Shown here one piece after another: positions 34,827-42,720 of a DNA stretch of 64,000 nucleotides; position 1 is the stretch's first letter, and each line of letters begins with the position of its first letter. Under the pieces are notes generated by a model. The model was not told the origin of the DNA. It did no database searches and was given only the letters and a program-made list of their open reading frames with translations. The stretch comes from Dyella nitratireducens. Lineage in GTDB: Bacteria; Pseudomonadota; Gammaproteobacteria; Xanthomonadales; Rhodanobacteraceae. The stretch is from contig NZ_BMJA01000001.1 of assembly GCF_014642835.1 (NCBI RefSeq), forward strand, positions 1,925,314 through 1,989,313. Reading direction: 5' to 3'. Both the position numbers and the translations under genes were made by a program.

Positions 34827-35699
34827 TCAGTGTCCTGCGATGGTCTGATCAATCCACACCGCATAAAAACTCACCCGCGCCGCCGCAAAGCGCTGCCCGC
34901 ATACTCCCATGCGAAATGAACCATCTTGCATCTGCCGCACGATATGCTCCACTTCACTGGCTGTCCCATCCAGGCCATGAGTGACGCCGGCCAGGTAGGT
35001 GCGACCAGCCACATCGACGGTGACTGGGCCGCCGCTATCGCCACCTGCTGTGGCGCCGCTGAGGGCCGGGGCGCCGACACTGCAGTCGAACACGTAACGC
35101 AGCCAAGGGCCATCGGATTGGGTCAGGCGATTCTCCGCGCGCCGTAATTGAGTGCGATGACTTTCACTGTCAGGAGCGCCAGTGAGTTCGGTGCCGGTGG
35201 CGCCTGCACCGTAAACCGTGCTCAGCATGCCGGGTTTGGCGTTGCCGCGATCGATCGGCATCGGCACCACATCGGTTACGGGCTCAGTGAGTTCCAGCAG
35301 GGCAATGTCGTGCATAACAGCCATCGCAGCCATGTACTGATGCATAAAGGCGTCGGGTTTGGTTGTTTTGACCTGCTTGAACATCTGCTGCCAGGCGTCT
35401 CGCGCAGCGGGGTAATCAGGGTAAACAACAATGCGACTCACCGCGCGTCGCTTTCCGTTGATGGTCACGAAATGCTCTTCAGGCATCATCTGCATCATAT
35501 TCACTGCATGGGCCGCAGTGATCACCCAGCGTGGGGCGATCAGCGTGCCGTGACCTTCGTCGGGCAGATCGACCAGCGCGGGAATGGTTTGCGGGCTGAC
35601 GCGGTAGCGTGCATCGGGCTGATCGTGGCGTATCACGATAGCGTTAGCGCTTGTACTGAGCAGTAGCAGTGGAAGAGTGAAACGTAGCATGGTCTTCAT
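34827..35699 (-). CDS. Secreted trypsin-like serine protease, 290 aa
   Basis: ATG at 35699 after GGAAGGAA. Signal peptide MKTMLRFTLPLLLLSTSANA. The catalytic triad is complete: His64 in TAAHAV, Asp131 in HDIALLEL, and Ser222 in GGDSGGPV. Peptidase family S1, probably secreted to the periplasm or outside. An enzyme with full catalytic machinery inside an array of orphan genes is notable. Confidence 0.9.
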   Translation of the reverse strand: MKTMLRFTLPLLLLSTSANAIVIRHDQPDARYRVSPQTIPALVDLPDEGHGTLIAPRWVITAAHAVNMMQMMPEEHFVTINGKRRAVSRIVVYPDYPAARDAWQQMFKQVKTTKPDAFMHQYMAAMAVMHDIALLELTEPVTDVVPMPIDRGNAKPGMLSTVYGAGATGTELTGAPDSESHRTQLRRAENRLTQSDGPWLRYVFDCSVGAPALSGATAGGDSGGPVTVDVAGRTYLAGVTHGLDGTASEVEHIVRQMQDGSFRMGVCGQRFAAARVSFYAVWIDQTIAGH

Positions 35700-35877
35700 G
35701 TGGTTCCTTCCGTTGGCGTGGTTGATGAGTTTGGCGCTACTGGCAGTCATCCATTGATAGCTTGGTGAGGTACCGTGGATGACCTTCGAAGATCACATGC
35801 CCTACTTGCCCTATCCTCGATAATAGTCGCAAATCGCACTGCCCTAATGCCCGCTTTGGGTCGGAAGCGGACACGCC

Positions 35878-36315
35878 TTAACGATGCGTTCGCCAATCAG
35901 CGAGACGTTGATCTAGCCTCGGCTTCAGCTTTTCAAAATTTTCCCAAGTATCGGCGACGTAATACAGCCGATCAGAACCCCGAGGCAATCCATGCCCGAG
36001 AAGAGCCTCGTAATCTGCAAGGTACGATCCATTTGAAAAGTCGAAGTAGCTTGCCGTAAAGGCATTTCCCTCTTCGTTTAAATCTTCATCTGTGAACTTT
36101 CCATCGCAAGCCCAAAGGAAAAATTCACCTGGCGTAAGGGACCGACCAGCGAGTTTTTCTAGATTCTCGGGCATTTCGTCAGTGTGCAACTCACCGGCAA
36201 GTCCAGACTGCAGCGCCCAAGCTACAAACATTCCGGTATGAATAGCTCCAGCACTTGCTGGCAAATCCTTTGGGAAGTTTCCGCCTGAGTGCCAAGACGC
36301 ATCGTCGTATTTCAT
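35878..36315 (-). CDS. DUF7832-like cassette protein, 145 aa
   Basis: Begins MKYDDASWHSGGNFPKDLPA, then AGAIHTGMFVAWALQSGLAG and a late YFDFSNGSYLADYEALLGHG. The N-terminal YDDASWH..G.FP pattern is typical of a family I know as DUF7832, often annotated as immunity-like. Function not established. The stop is three bases from the hairpin at 35847-35874. Confidence 0.75.
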   Translation of the reverse strand: MKYDDASWHSGGNFPKDLPASAGAIHTGMFVAWALQSGLAGELHTDEMPENLEKLAGRSLTPGEFFLWACDGKFTDEDLNEEGNAFTASYFDFSNGSYLADYEALLGHGLPRGSDRLYYVADTWENFEKLKPRLDQRLADWRTHR

Positions 36316-36406
36316 CCGTGATTCCTTTCAGTTTTTGATTGACTAACTACAGTGTCCACTCTGGGTCGAAAGCGAACATTACCCGACTTCACGCTCGCTA
36401 GAGCAC

Positions 36407-37078
36407 CTAACCAGGTTGGTCGATTTCAGCCACGGACCGATTTGCAAGCGTAACCCAGGCGGACAAGCAAGCAAGCTTCTGTTCTTTCCGCCAAGGCCTC
36501 CCTACGGGCGCACCCAACAGTTTCAGTCTGTTATCCAGTTCCGCCGAAGAAACGCCTAGCACCTTGGTGGCGAGTTCGGGTAGTGATTTCTCTTCCTGAT
36601 CGACCATGTCGACGCCACATTGGCCAACCGCGAATCGCAGCGCTTCGCGTACGGCCATGGTTTCGGCAATCGGCACGTGTTCCGCCCAGGCGAGGCTGTA
36701 TTCGAGGAGGTCGGTAATCCAACCGGCGCGGTTGACGAGCAACGCGACTACAGCCGGCCTGCATCCCGCTGCATCAAGTCGATGGATGATGGCTTGCAGG
36801 CTATTCGTCGCCAGCTGATTCTGACGCCTGCGCCCCTCCGCCACGATGGCAATGGCTTCAGGCGCAGCGCCTCCTGTAGGCTCGCGTTGCGTTTCAGCGG
36901 CCAGCCGATAGGGCTCAAAGGATAATCGGTCGCTCTGGGTAGACGTCTCTAGAACCGTAGAGAGGACGACGCAAGGCTCCCCCTTCGCAACGGTGACACC
37001 GACGGCGACGGCGCCACCTTTGAACGCGCGCAATCCGAGTCCGGCAATAAGCGGTGAGCGAATCTTGGGTTGAGGCAT
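36407..37078 (-). CDS. Hypothetical cassette protein, 223 aa
   Basis: Strong AGGAGG before the ATG at 37078. Begins MPQPKIRSPLIAGLGLRAFK and includes CVVLSTVLETSTQSDRLSFE, then VALLVNRAGWITDLLEYSLA and a C-terminal WRKEQKLACLSAWVTLANRS. Soluble. No family recognised. Flanked by hairpins at 36352 and 37142. Confidence 0.65.
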   Translation of the reverse strand: MPQPKIRSPLIAGLGLRAFKGGAVAVGVTVAKGEPCVVLSTVLETSTQSDRLSFEPYRLAAETQREPTGGAAPEAIAIVAEGRRRQNQLATNSLQAIIHRLDAAGCRPAVVALLVNRAGWITDLLEYSLAWAEHVPIAETMAVREALRFAVGQCGVDMVDQEEKSLPELATKVLGVSSAELDNRLKLLGAPVGRPWRKEQKLACLSAWVTLANRSVAEIDQPG

Positions 37079-37194
37079 CGCTACCTCCTATGGCCCGGTC
37101 GAGAGGGAGGCCTGAAAAGCCCACAAAACTTAGGGCCTTCAAGGTCTGCTTCGAATCGAAAACCGTCATAGCCATGCCAAGTGGTTGAACGACA

Positions 37195-37644
37195 TCAGTA
37201 TTCAATAACTTTCCACTGGGCAATTTTTTGCATGTAGCGAGCCATGGCGTACTGGCCGAAAAAGAAAGCCACTATCGCGAATGGCCAAAGAACAGCGTTC
37301 TTATATTCGCGCACCGGGATGCCCAAGGCGAGTAACAGTTCGACATAGCCGACACAACTTACCAAGCAGCCCATCGATGACACGGCAATAAGCTTGATTC
37401 GCGATCGCAGGTCTATGGTAAGCCAAGCACCACAGTGCGCACACCGATACTGCTTAAATGTCCCTGGCCGGGGCAGATAATCTTTTGTCCTTGGATAAAT
37501 CGTTTGACTGCAACATGGGCATGTCACAGCCAGGCCCTCCATGCCTGGCTTTTCCGAACCAGGCGATTGTGCACGAGCGTCGGATAGGCTCTTCTTTCTC
37601 GCCAAGCGGTAAGCCAATCTTTGTTGCTGTCGAGTCGATGGCAT
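37195..37644 (-). CDS. Zinc-ribbon membrane protein, 149 aa
   Basis: A basic N-terminus (MPSTRQQQRLAYRLARKKSL) precedes a zinc ribbon CPCC (42-45) with CAHCG (68-72), then three hydrophobic spans including GCLVSCVGYVELLLALGIPV and LWPFAIVAFFFGQYAMARYM. The third member of a zinc-ribbon-plus-membrane architecture in the array. Confidence 0.65.
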   Translation of the reverse strand: MPSTRQQQRLAYRLARKKSLSDARAQSPGSEKPGMEGLAVTCPCCSQTIYPRTKDYLPRPGTFKQYRCAHCGAWLTIDLRSRIKLIAVSSMGCLVSCVGYVELLLALGIPVREYKNAVLWPFAIVAFFFGQYAMARYMQKIAQWKVIEY

Positions 37645-37734
37645 TGGCCCAGCCTAATCCCCCAAAGGATCGCTAATGTCTATTCAAGCGTCCGCTCCGC
37701 GTCGGAAGTGGACGCCTTGTTTGTGGATCAAGCC

Positions 37735-38310
37735 CTATGGATGGACATCGCGCCAAACTCCTGCGCGTTCAAATAATGCGGTATAGAGATTGACAAGCTT
37801 CGTTAGACCCCGTGACGCCGCATTCGAATCCGGTTGCCAGCGTGATAGGGCTTTGCATTCCCCCTTATCCACAACCTCAATGGTCAGAATATCCCCATCT
37901 GCGCCCATGACATTGTCCGTTGCTGGAAGCGTCCAAAAACCCGCTCCGTTCAACGCCGCCTTTATGCCGTCAATCTCTGATCTGGATGGTTTGTCAGTGT
38001 TCTGAAATCCAATATCCCCAGCGGAATACCCAAAGCGGCCAGTCAATACCACCACACGGCGAACTGTCATTGGACCATTTTCTTCGTAGCGTAGCGTAAT
38101 CGGATGTCGAAACGTCGGCAGATAAGTGAACCTTACGGCGAAATAACTTGAACTTTTGCCGGCTGCTGTGAGGGTCGGCTCGTTAAAAGCCTGCAGACCA
38201 AAAGCAGCGTACGGGTTGGGGCAATCCTCAGTTTTGGGGGGTTGAGACGCGCATGCAACATGAACCCATATCACAAGGATTGCCCCTAGGACGGACCTCA
38301 AGCGTTTCAT
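37735..38310 (-). CDS. Secreted hypothetical cassette protein, 191 aa
   Basis: ATG at 38310 after GGGAG. Signal peptide MKRLRSVLGAILVIWVHVAC. The mature protein has SSSYFAVRFTYLPTFRHPIT, ENGPMTVRRVVVLTGRFGYS and GFWTLPATDNVMGADGDILT. Probably periplasmic. Family not recognised. Hairpin at 37688-37715 beyond its stop. Confidence 0.65.
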   Translation of the reverse strand: MKRLRSVLGAILVIWVHVACASQPPKTEDCPNPYAAFGLQAFNEPTLTAAGKSSSYFAVRFTYLPTFRHPITLRYEENGPMTVRRVVVLTGRFGYSAGDIGFQNTDKPSRSEIDGIKAALNGAGFWTLPATDNVMGADGDILTIEVVDKGECKALSRWQPDSNAASRGLTKLVNLYTALFERAGVWRDVHP

Positions 38311-38418
38311 GAATTCAGCTCCCTTAGAAAACTTTCCAATGTCCGCTTCGGGTTGACGGCGGGCATTGGATTTCGTCGCCCGATTAGTGAAGCTGGCTTT
38401 TCCCCAATTTCCACGAGA

Positions 38419-39111
38419 TTAGCCCGTCGCGTTAGATATCGCGCGAAGTTGCTCAAGCGAAAGTTGAATAAGCGGTATGAATTGCCAGAGGATGAGTGAA
38501 GTCACCAGAACGAGTCCTACAAGGACAACTTTTTCCAACCTTGGGTATTTGCCATTGCTCGCGTCATCCAGGACTTCACTCAGCGGGACATCCCCATAGT
38601 TTTTCATCGACATGAAGAGACTTCGCAGCTTTGCATCGTTCCAGTTGTTGGGGCCGAAGGTAATGGGCGTCTTTGTCTCCTGCCGTCCGTTCGCCTTGTG
38701 GACAATGGAAACTCGCACGCCTGAAGGCCCCTTGGCCTGTTGGATTGTATCGGCCGCGTACCCCAGAACATCGTTCGCTGGCATGCTTGTTTTCGATAAC
38801 GACAGAGTGATCTCGATGGAATGGCGAGTGATGACTGTTTTTCTCCACAGGAAGCTCAAAAAATAAAGAGATACACAGATATCGATAACGCACAGCATGA
38901 CTACGCTTAGGTCAACATGTGCGGCGGGACTTGGATGGTGTCTGTAGGAATAAATGGAATCAAGCACGGGCAACGTTATCGCCACATTCATAGCGGCGAC
39001 AGCTAGAACAGCGATGAACCGTATAACGGTGGAGTGCTTGTAGGTATGCGGCAAGATATAGAACTTGGCCAGGTACTCGGCGCAACTACCTGCCACGTAG
39101 TGACTTTCCAT
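38419..39111 (-). CDS. Membrane protein paralogous to the 32342 cassette product, 230 aa
   Basis: ATG at 39111 follows GGGGAG. Shares with the 32342-33271 protein the run SCAEYLAKFYILPHTYKHST, two spans, PANDVLGYAADTIQQ, SMKNYGDVPLSEVLDDASNG and the C-terminal WQFIPLIQLSLEQLRAIS. It lacks that protein's zinc ribbon. The two genes may come from a cassette duplication followed by loss or gain of the ribbon. Confidence 0.7.
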   Translation of the reverse strand: MESHYVAGSCAEYLAKFYILPHTYKHSTVIRFIAVLAVAAMNVAITLPVLDSIYSYRHHPSPAAHVDLSVVMLCVIDICVSLYFLSFLWRKTVITRHSIEITLSLSKTSMPANDVLGYAADTIQQAKGPSGVRVSIVHKANGRQETKTPITFGPNNWNDAKLRSLFMSMKNYGDVPLSEVLDDASNGKYPRLEKVVLVGLVLVTSLILWQFIPLIQLSLEQLRAISNATG

Positions 39112-39216
39112 GGGCTCCCCTGAATGCATTGGTTGTATTGCCACGAAATGGGGCGTGCAGGCAAAGGCCATTATTTTCTTGATATGTCTGCAGTCGAAAG
39201 CAGACATCCTGCATCG

Positions 39217-39825
39217 TCAGTGGTTAGGTGCGCTTGCCGAATCTTGTGCAGCAACCCTCTTGTAGTCACTGACCGTTTCAGTCTGATATGGGCCGCCATC
39301 GTAGGAGCTCTTGGCTTCTTCATGGATGGCGTTGTGATCGGCACTCATCGATGCATGAATAACCGTGCGCACCTTCTCGCCATTGGCCTCGCTGTCCAGC
39401 TCCGTCTCCCAGCTATTGCCAGCGATCGTGGTTGTAAATTCAATGCATCCTTGCGTGTTATCGCACCACACGCTCCTGTACGCCTTTGCGCTCGAATCCC
39501 ACCAGGCAAAACTCTGGCCGATGATGTCTCCGCTCGAACCGTGCGACCAATAGTCTTGGACAATTGAGAATCCGCCCGGGCCTTTTTTCATGATCATAAC
39601 GCCATGATCGAGGCCTCCTTTTGGCGAACTTTTCCCAGGCAATGTCCGAGTAATGACATTCCATTTGCCGATTCTCGGATACAGCGCCGCCATCTCCCAC
39701 GGTGGTGTAGCGGCTGACGCGCCAACAGCGGAAACTTTTTCGTCAGCTGTGGCGGGACCTTTTGCCATCACTGCCGTGAAAGGCATAACGGACAACATGC
39801 AAAGAAGCGCCATCGATTTGTTCAT
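39217..39825 (-). CDS. Secreted hypothetical cassette protein (DUF1579-like), 202 aa
   Basis: ATG at 39825 after GGAG at six bases. Signal peptide MNKSMALLCMLSVMPFTAVM. Mature part: ALYPRIGKWNVITRTLPGKS, SIVQDYWSHGSSGDIIGQSF, SVWCDNTQGCIEFTTTIAGN. The layout resembles DUF1579-type lipocalin-like proteins; a similar protein is at 57857. Periplasmic, function unknown. Confidence 0.65.
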   Translation of the reverse strand: MNKSMALLCMLSVMPFTAVMAKGPATADEKVSAVGASAATPPWEMAALYPRIGKWNVITRTLPGKSSPKGGLDHGVMIMKKGPGGFSIVQDYWSHGSSGDIIGQSFAWWDSSAKAYRSVWCDNTQGCIEFTTTIAGNSWETELDSEANGEKVRTVIHASMSADHNAIHEEAKSSYDGGPYQTETVSDYKRVAAQDSASAPNH

Positions 39826-39943
39826 ATACCGCTCCAACCATTTCTTGCGGAGTGCTCAGGTTGCTAAGGCGAGTCCGTCTCGTTATTTAGCATAAATCGC
39901 ATGTCCGTTTTAAGTCGGAAGCGGATATTGCCGGTTTTGCGCA

Positions 39944-40384
39944 TCACTTTAGTAGCCAATCATCCGTATCTCTGTGCTTATCCAATCCCAGGGCGGCGAA
40001 TTCATCCCTATGATTAAGTCGCTGAACGCCAATTTCGGCGAGTGCGCTGTTGATGGCCTCCGCATCTATGGTAATTGGGCCTTCTTTTTCAGCACCATTG
40101 AAAATCACGGAAGCTTGCGCGCCGTCGCCGCCAAAAAATTCAGCTTCGACATACGCCACTTGGCCCTTACCGCTTATCGCAGCACACAGGTCAATCAGCT
40201 CGACAGGTAAGCTCTCGGCGCCGTCGGTCAATGGGCAGAACGGGAGTCGGAACCTTTTCCGGGCGTCGGACGTGAGCGGCAGCATTCCATATCCTTGAGG
40301 CAACTCGACTAGATGCCATACCTCATTGCCGACATCTTGCAGAACGTCGTGGCGCCCGATAATCGCTTGAAGACAGTAAGCCAA
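39944..40384 (-). CDS. Hypothetical cassette protein with TTG start, 146 aa
   Basis: TTG at 40384 chosen because GGGGGAG lies five bases upstream and no ATG is available in frame. Product includes LLQDV-type helix GRHDVLQDVGNEVWHLVELP, then LIDLCAAISGKGQVAYVEAE and a C-terminal [20 protein letters not shown]. Its last 50 codons and the downstream DNA are duplicated in the chimeric unit at 42368-42537. Confidence 0.65.
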   Translation of the reverse strand: MAYCLQAIIGRHDVLQDVGNEVWHLVELPQGYGMLPLTSDARKRFRLPFCPLTDGAESLPVELIDLCAAISGKGQVAYVEAEFFGGDGAQASVIFNGAEKEGPITIDAEAINSALAEIGVQRLNHRDEFAALGLDKHRDTDDWLLK

Positions 40385-40549
40385 TTCACTCCCCCTTTCG
40401 CCGAGTCGTTCGATGGCCGCTTTGGATTGCGGACACTCAGCGCTTAAGCGGGATGAGGATAGCGATTATTAGGCGCCCTGTCAGGCGACGTTATCGATAC
40501 AAGAAGCGGGCTCGGGTCGGAGACAAACATTTCGCATTTTATCGATCCG

Positions 40550-40966
40550 CTAGTCTTCGGAGTGATCGTAAACATCCAGGTCTAGCTCGATGCCACGTTC
40601 GCCTAACGCAAGTAACTGCGCAGGTGAGATGGATAACCCATTGTTGCCGGAACTCATGAACAAACCCACGAACAGGTCAATTCGACACGTTTCTCTGATC
40701 TTGGCCCATGCGGACATATCGCTGGTCAGCCTTCCAAGAAGTTCATCGATCTGACCGGGCAAGTCTTCCGGTGCTTGCTCTGTAGCCCGAAGGCGCCAGA
40801 GACCTGTACGGGCAACACGCACGGTTCCCGTCTTTGGGCCAGCGATGCGTTCACCCTTGCGCTCGGAAGCCGTCGGCGCACATCCCAACAGCCTTGTCAC
40901 CTCCTCAGGAAGGAGAGAATCGCCGAAGATGCGGAGCGCTGCTTGCGAACTTTCAAACCTCGCCAC
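40550..40966 (-). CDS. DUF4279 family protein, 138 aa
   Basis: GTG start at 40966 with a perfect AGGAGG seven bases upstream. Family pattern: AALRIFGDSLLPEEVTRLLG, then RVARTGLWRLRATEQAPEDL, IDLFVGLFMSSGNNG and LALGERGIELDLDVY. DUF4279 proteins are widespread orphans often found in immunity-gene arrays; no activity is known. Confidence 0.88.
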   Translation of the reverse strand: MARFESSQAALRIFGDSLLPEEVTRLLGCAPTASERKGERIAGPKTGTVRVARTGLWRLRATEQAPEDLPGQIDELLGRLTSDMSAWAKIRETCRIDLFVGLFMSSGNNGLSISPAQLLALGERGIELDLDVYDHSED

Positions 40967-41044
40967 GCTTTTACCTCCTTATCATTTGAGCCGACGAGCC
41001 GATATGGGCATGTATAACGTCCGCTACGGGTCGGAAGCGGATAT

Positions 41045-41090
41045 CCGCAAGCCTGACATATGGTAACCATGCCCACTCCCTGTATGGGTT
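41045..41090 (-). pseudogene. Remnant of the 5' end of a zinc-ribbon cassette gene
   Basis: The minus strand from an ATG at 41070 reads MVTICQACGYP, like METICQACGYQ of the gene starting at 33271. The surrounding DNA (41049-41082) matches 33250-33284 at most positions. The frame then runs straight into the hairpin at 41018-41044. It is a gene truncated by recombination at or next to the hairpin. Confidence 0.6.
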
Positions 41091-41209
41091 GATACTTTTG
41101 AGTGAATAATCTCGAAAAGGCATCGGGTTGACTTATGAAGAAAACGTAACCCCATACCGCTTCTAGACTGCCCCTTACTCTAAGCTCCGCTACCGCTCGG
41201 AAGCAGACC

Positions 41210-41464
41210 TTAGCCCACGGGTGTCAGATCATCAGGAAACTTGGATGCCCATTCCCACTCGGTATCGTTCAAATCCCGGCCGCTTCGTCGCCACGCTCTG
41301 TTCAGATGAGCGAACACGTGTCCTAGGTCTATACGAAGCTCGGGGTCTCCGTAGTCTGGATTCTCTTTGAGGTCCTTGATCAAGTTTTCGAGATGCTCTC
41401 GAGCATCCTCGAGTTCATACATAAACGCGGCCCACTCGACTGACTGAAGCTTCTTATTGATCAT
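41210..41464 (-). CDS. Small hypothetical cassette protein, 84 aa
   Basis: Starts MINKKLQSVEWAAFMYELED, then AREHLENLIKDLKENPDYGD and a C-terminal WRRSGRDLNDTEWEWASKFP. Helical and acidic. No family recognised. Its stop touches the hairpin at 41183-41209. Confidence 0.6.
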   Translation of the reverse strand: MINKKLQSVEWAAFMYELEDAREHLENLIKDLKENPDYGDPELRIDLGHVFAHLNRAWRRSGRDLNDTEWEWASKFPDDLTPVG

Positions 41465-41499
41465 CAGACACCAAATCCAACTTGTCGCCTCGTGCTTTT

Positions 41500-41526
41500 A
41501 TGCCCGCTTCGGGTCGAAAGCGGACC
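41500..41526. repeat. Array hairpin directly abutting a stop codon
   Basis: A near-consensus copy (CCCGCTTCGGGTCGAAAGCG core). The TGA of the gene at 41527-41844 begins at the very next base, the clearest example of the gene-stop-hairpin arrangement. Confidence 0.85.
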
Positions 41527-41844
41527 TCAGCAATCACCAAAATTCTCTCGGAGCCAACTCCGCCTAGCCTCGATATTCTGGCTAAGTTGAGGTAAGCGAG
41601 CTGCCAAGCGGTCGAGCGCTGCGCTCATTTGCTCCGGCGACCAAAACAATAAACCCTCGTCGAAAGCAAGTGCGATAGCGGCACGTTCCGCGTCGCCATG
41701 CTCGATCCACTCTGCCAGTTCTCTTCGAATGGAGGCGCCATTATCGGTACCTTGCCACACGAGTCGGCCCAACTGGTCGGCCAAAGAATCTGGCGTCGCT
41801 GTCGGGCTCCTGCTTTGGAAAAGCATTTCCGCAACGTCAGTCAT
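41527..41844 (-). CDS. Hypothetical cassette protein, 105 aa
   Basis: ATG at 41844 after GGGGAG. Begins MTDVAEMLFQSRSPTATPDS and contains LVWQGTDNGASIRRELAEWI and ALDRLAARLPQLSQNIEARR. Soluble and helical. Family not recognised. Hairpins lie on both sides (41500 and 41865). Confidence 0.65.
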   Translation of the reverse strand: MTDVAEMLFQSRSPTATPDSLADQLGRLVWQGTDNGASIRRELAEWIEHGDAERAAIALAFDEGLLFWSPEQMSAALDRLAARLPQLSQNIEARRSWLRENFGDC

Positions 41845-41897
41845 TCTGCTCCCCTGGTTACGCTGCCTCCGCTACGGGTCGGAAGCGGATACCCCAA

Positions 41898-42317
41898 TCA
41901 GATATTTATACGTGTCCTAAGGAAAGCCAAGTACTTGGGATCATCTTCCATGAAGATGTCTAGCCCAGCACCCATGTATGCCCTGGTCAGCTCATCTGCT
42001 GATTTATCTAGATTCCCAACCTCGTAATAACTCTGGCCTAGGCGGAGATGGATGAATGGATTGCCCAGACCATTGGCACATTGCACCGCATTGGAAAAGC
42101 ATTTGAAGCACTTTTCATAGTCGGCAGTGCGAAAGTGCGCATCCCCAATGGCGACATAAATCCAAGTTGCCGCTTCCCATTGCCTATGGTCACCGGGCAA
42201 GAGCCGCAATGCGGACTTGTATCTATCCTGTGCCAAGCCAAAGCTTCCCGCTGCGGCCAGGTCGTCACCCTCTTTGCACAGAGCTTCTATTTGAGCGTGA
42301 ACTGATTCATCCAATTC
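41898..42317 (-). CDS. TPR-containing cassette protein, 139 aa
   Basis: ATG at 42317 after AGGAGGGAG. Begins MELDESVHAQIEALCKEGDD. TPR-like helical hairpins are seen in GSFGLAQDRYKSALRLLPGD, TWIYVAIGDAHFRTADYEKC and IHLRLGQSYYEVGNLDKSAD. No signal peptide. Probably a protein-interaction module. Confidence 0.75.
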   Translation of the reverse strand, partial: ELDESVHAQIEALCKEGDDLAAAGSFGLAQDRYKSALRLLPGDHRQWEAATWIYVAIGDAHFRTADYEKCFKCFSNAVQCANGLGNPFIHLRLGQSYYEVGNLDKSADELTRAYMGAGLDIFMEDDPKYLAFLRTRINI

Positions 42318-42384
42318 CATTGTTCTCCCTCCTAGGCTGCCGATCATGTCTGCTCTGGGTTGCGGACATTGCCGGTTTTGCGCA

Positions 42385-42714
42385 TCACTTTAGTAGCCAA
42401 TCATCCGTATCTCTGTGCTTATCCAATCCCAGGGCGGCGAATTCATCCCTGTGATTAAGTCGCTGAACGCCAATTTCGGCGAGTGCGCTGTTGATGGCCT
42501 CCGCATCTATGGCGATGGGGCCTGCTTTTTCAGCACCTTGGCGGCGTTCATTGTAGAAGCTCAAGACAGCGGATGGGTTTCGCCTCCATCCCTCGGGCGA
42601 CGCAACGTCCTCGATGGCGCACTCGTTCCAGAGACCGCCCATGTCACGAAAGGTCTTTAACCCACTCTTTGCGCTAACACCCGCGCCAGTGAAGACCACA
42701 ACCTTCTCCGTCAC
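42385..42714 (-). pseudogene. Chimeric cassette gene: Sir2 N-terminus fused to the 39944 C-terminus
   Basis: GTG start at 42714. Residues 1-60 are the N-terminal part of a Sir2 NAD-dependent deacylase ([19 protein letters not shown], then [12 protein letters not shown]). After that the sequence continues as [20 protein letters not shown], the tail of the gene at 39944-40384, nearly identical in DNA over about 170 bases including the space up to the hairpin. The Sir2 catalytic His and zinc Cys residues are missing, so the product cannot be a working deacylase. Confidence 0.7.
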
Positions 42715-42720
42715 ACGAAT

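Larger units (their letters stand above)
25116..42720 (-). other. Array of about thirty small minus-strand genes separated by a common hairpin repeat
   Basis: Unit: one gene, then (3' to it) a 24-28 base imperfect palindrome with stems GTCCGCTT and AAGCGGAC and an asymmetric centre CGGGTCGA, always with GGGTCG on the plus strand, then usually 25-60 bases to the next gene. Copies noticed: 25116, 25616, 26070, 26729, 28180, 28570, 28836, 29183, 29786, 30397, 30813, 32252, 33328, 34264, 34760, 35847, 36352, 37142, 37688, 38339, 39184, 39901, 40413, 40502, 41018, 41183, 41500, 41865, 42346. An inverted copy lies at 29825-29862. Several abut the stop codon exactly (28206, 41527). The architecture resembles integron cassettes, but attC cores (RYYYAAC, GTTRRRY) and an integrase are absent. 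Confidence 0.7.

Noticed and set aside
25116..42720. Canonical integron with attC sites and integrase
   Set aside because: No RYYYAAC/GTTRRRY cores flank the hairpins, the repeats are too short for typical attC sites, and no tyrosine recombinase gene is present at either end within the window.
25116..42720. CRISPR array
   Set aside because: Repeats are separated by whole genes of varied length, not by 30-40 base spacers, and no cas gene is present.
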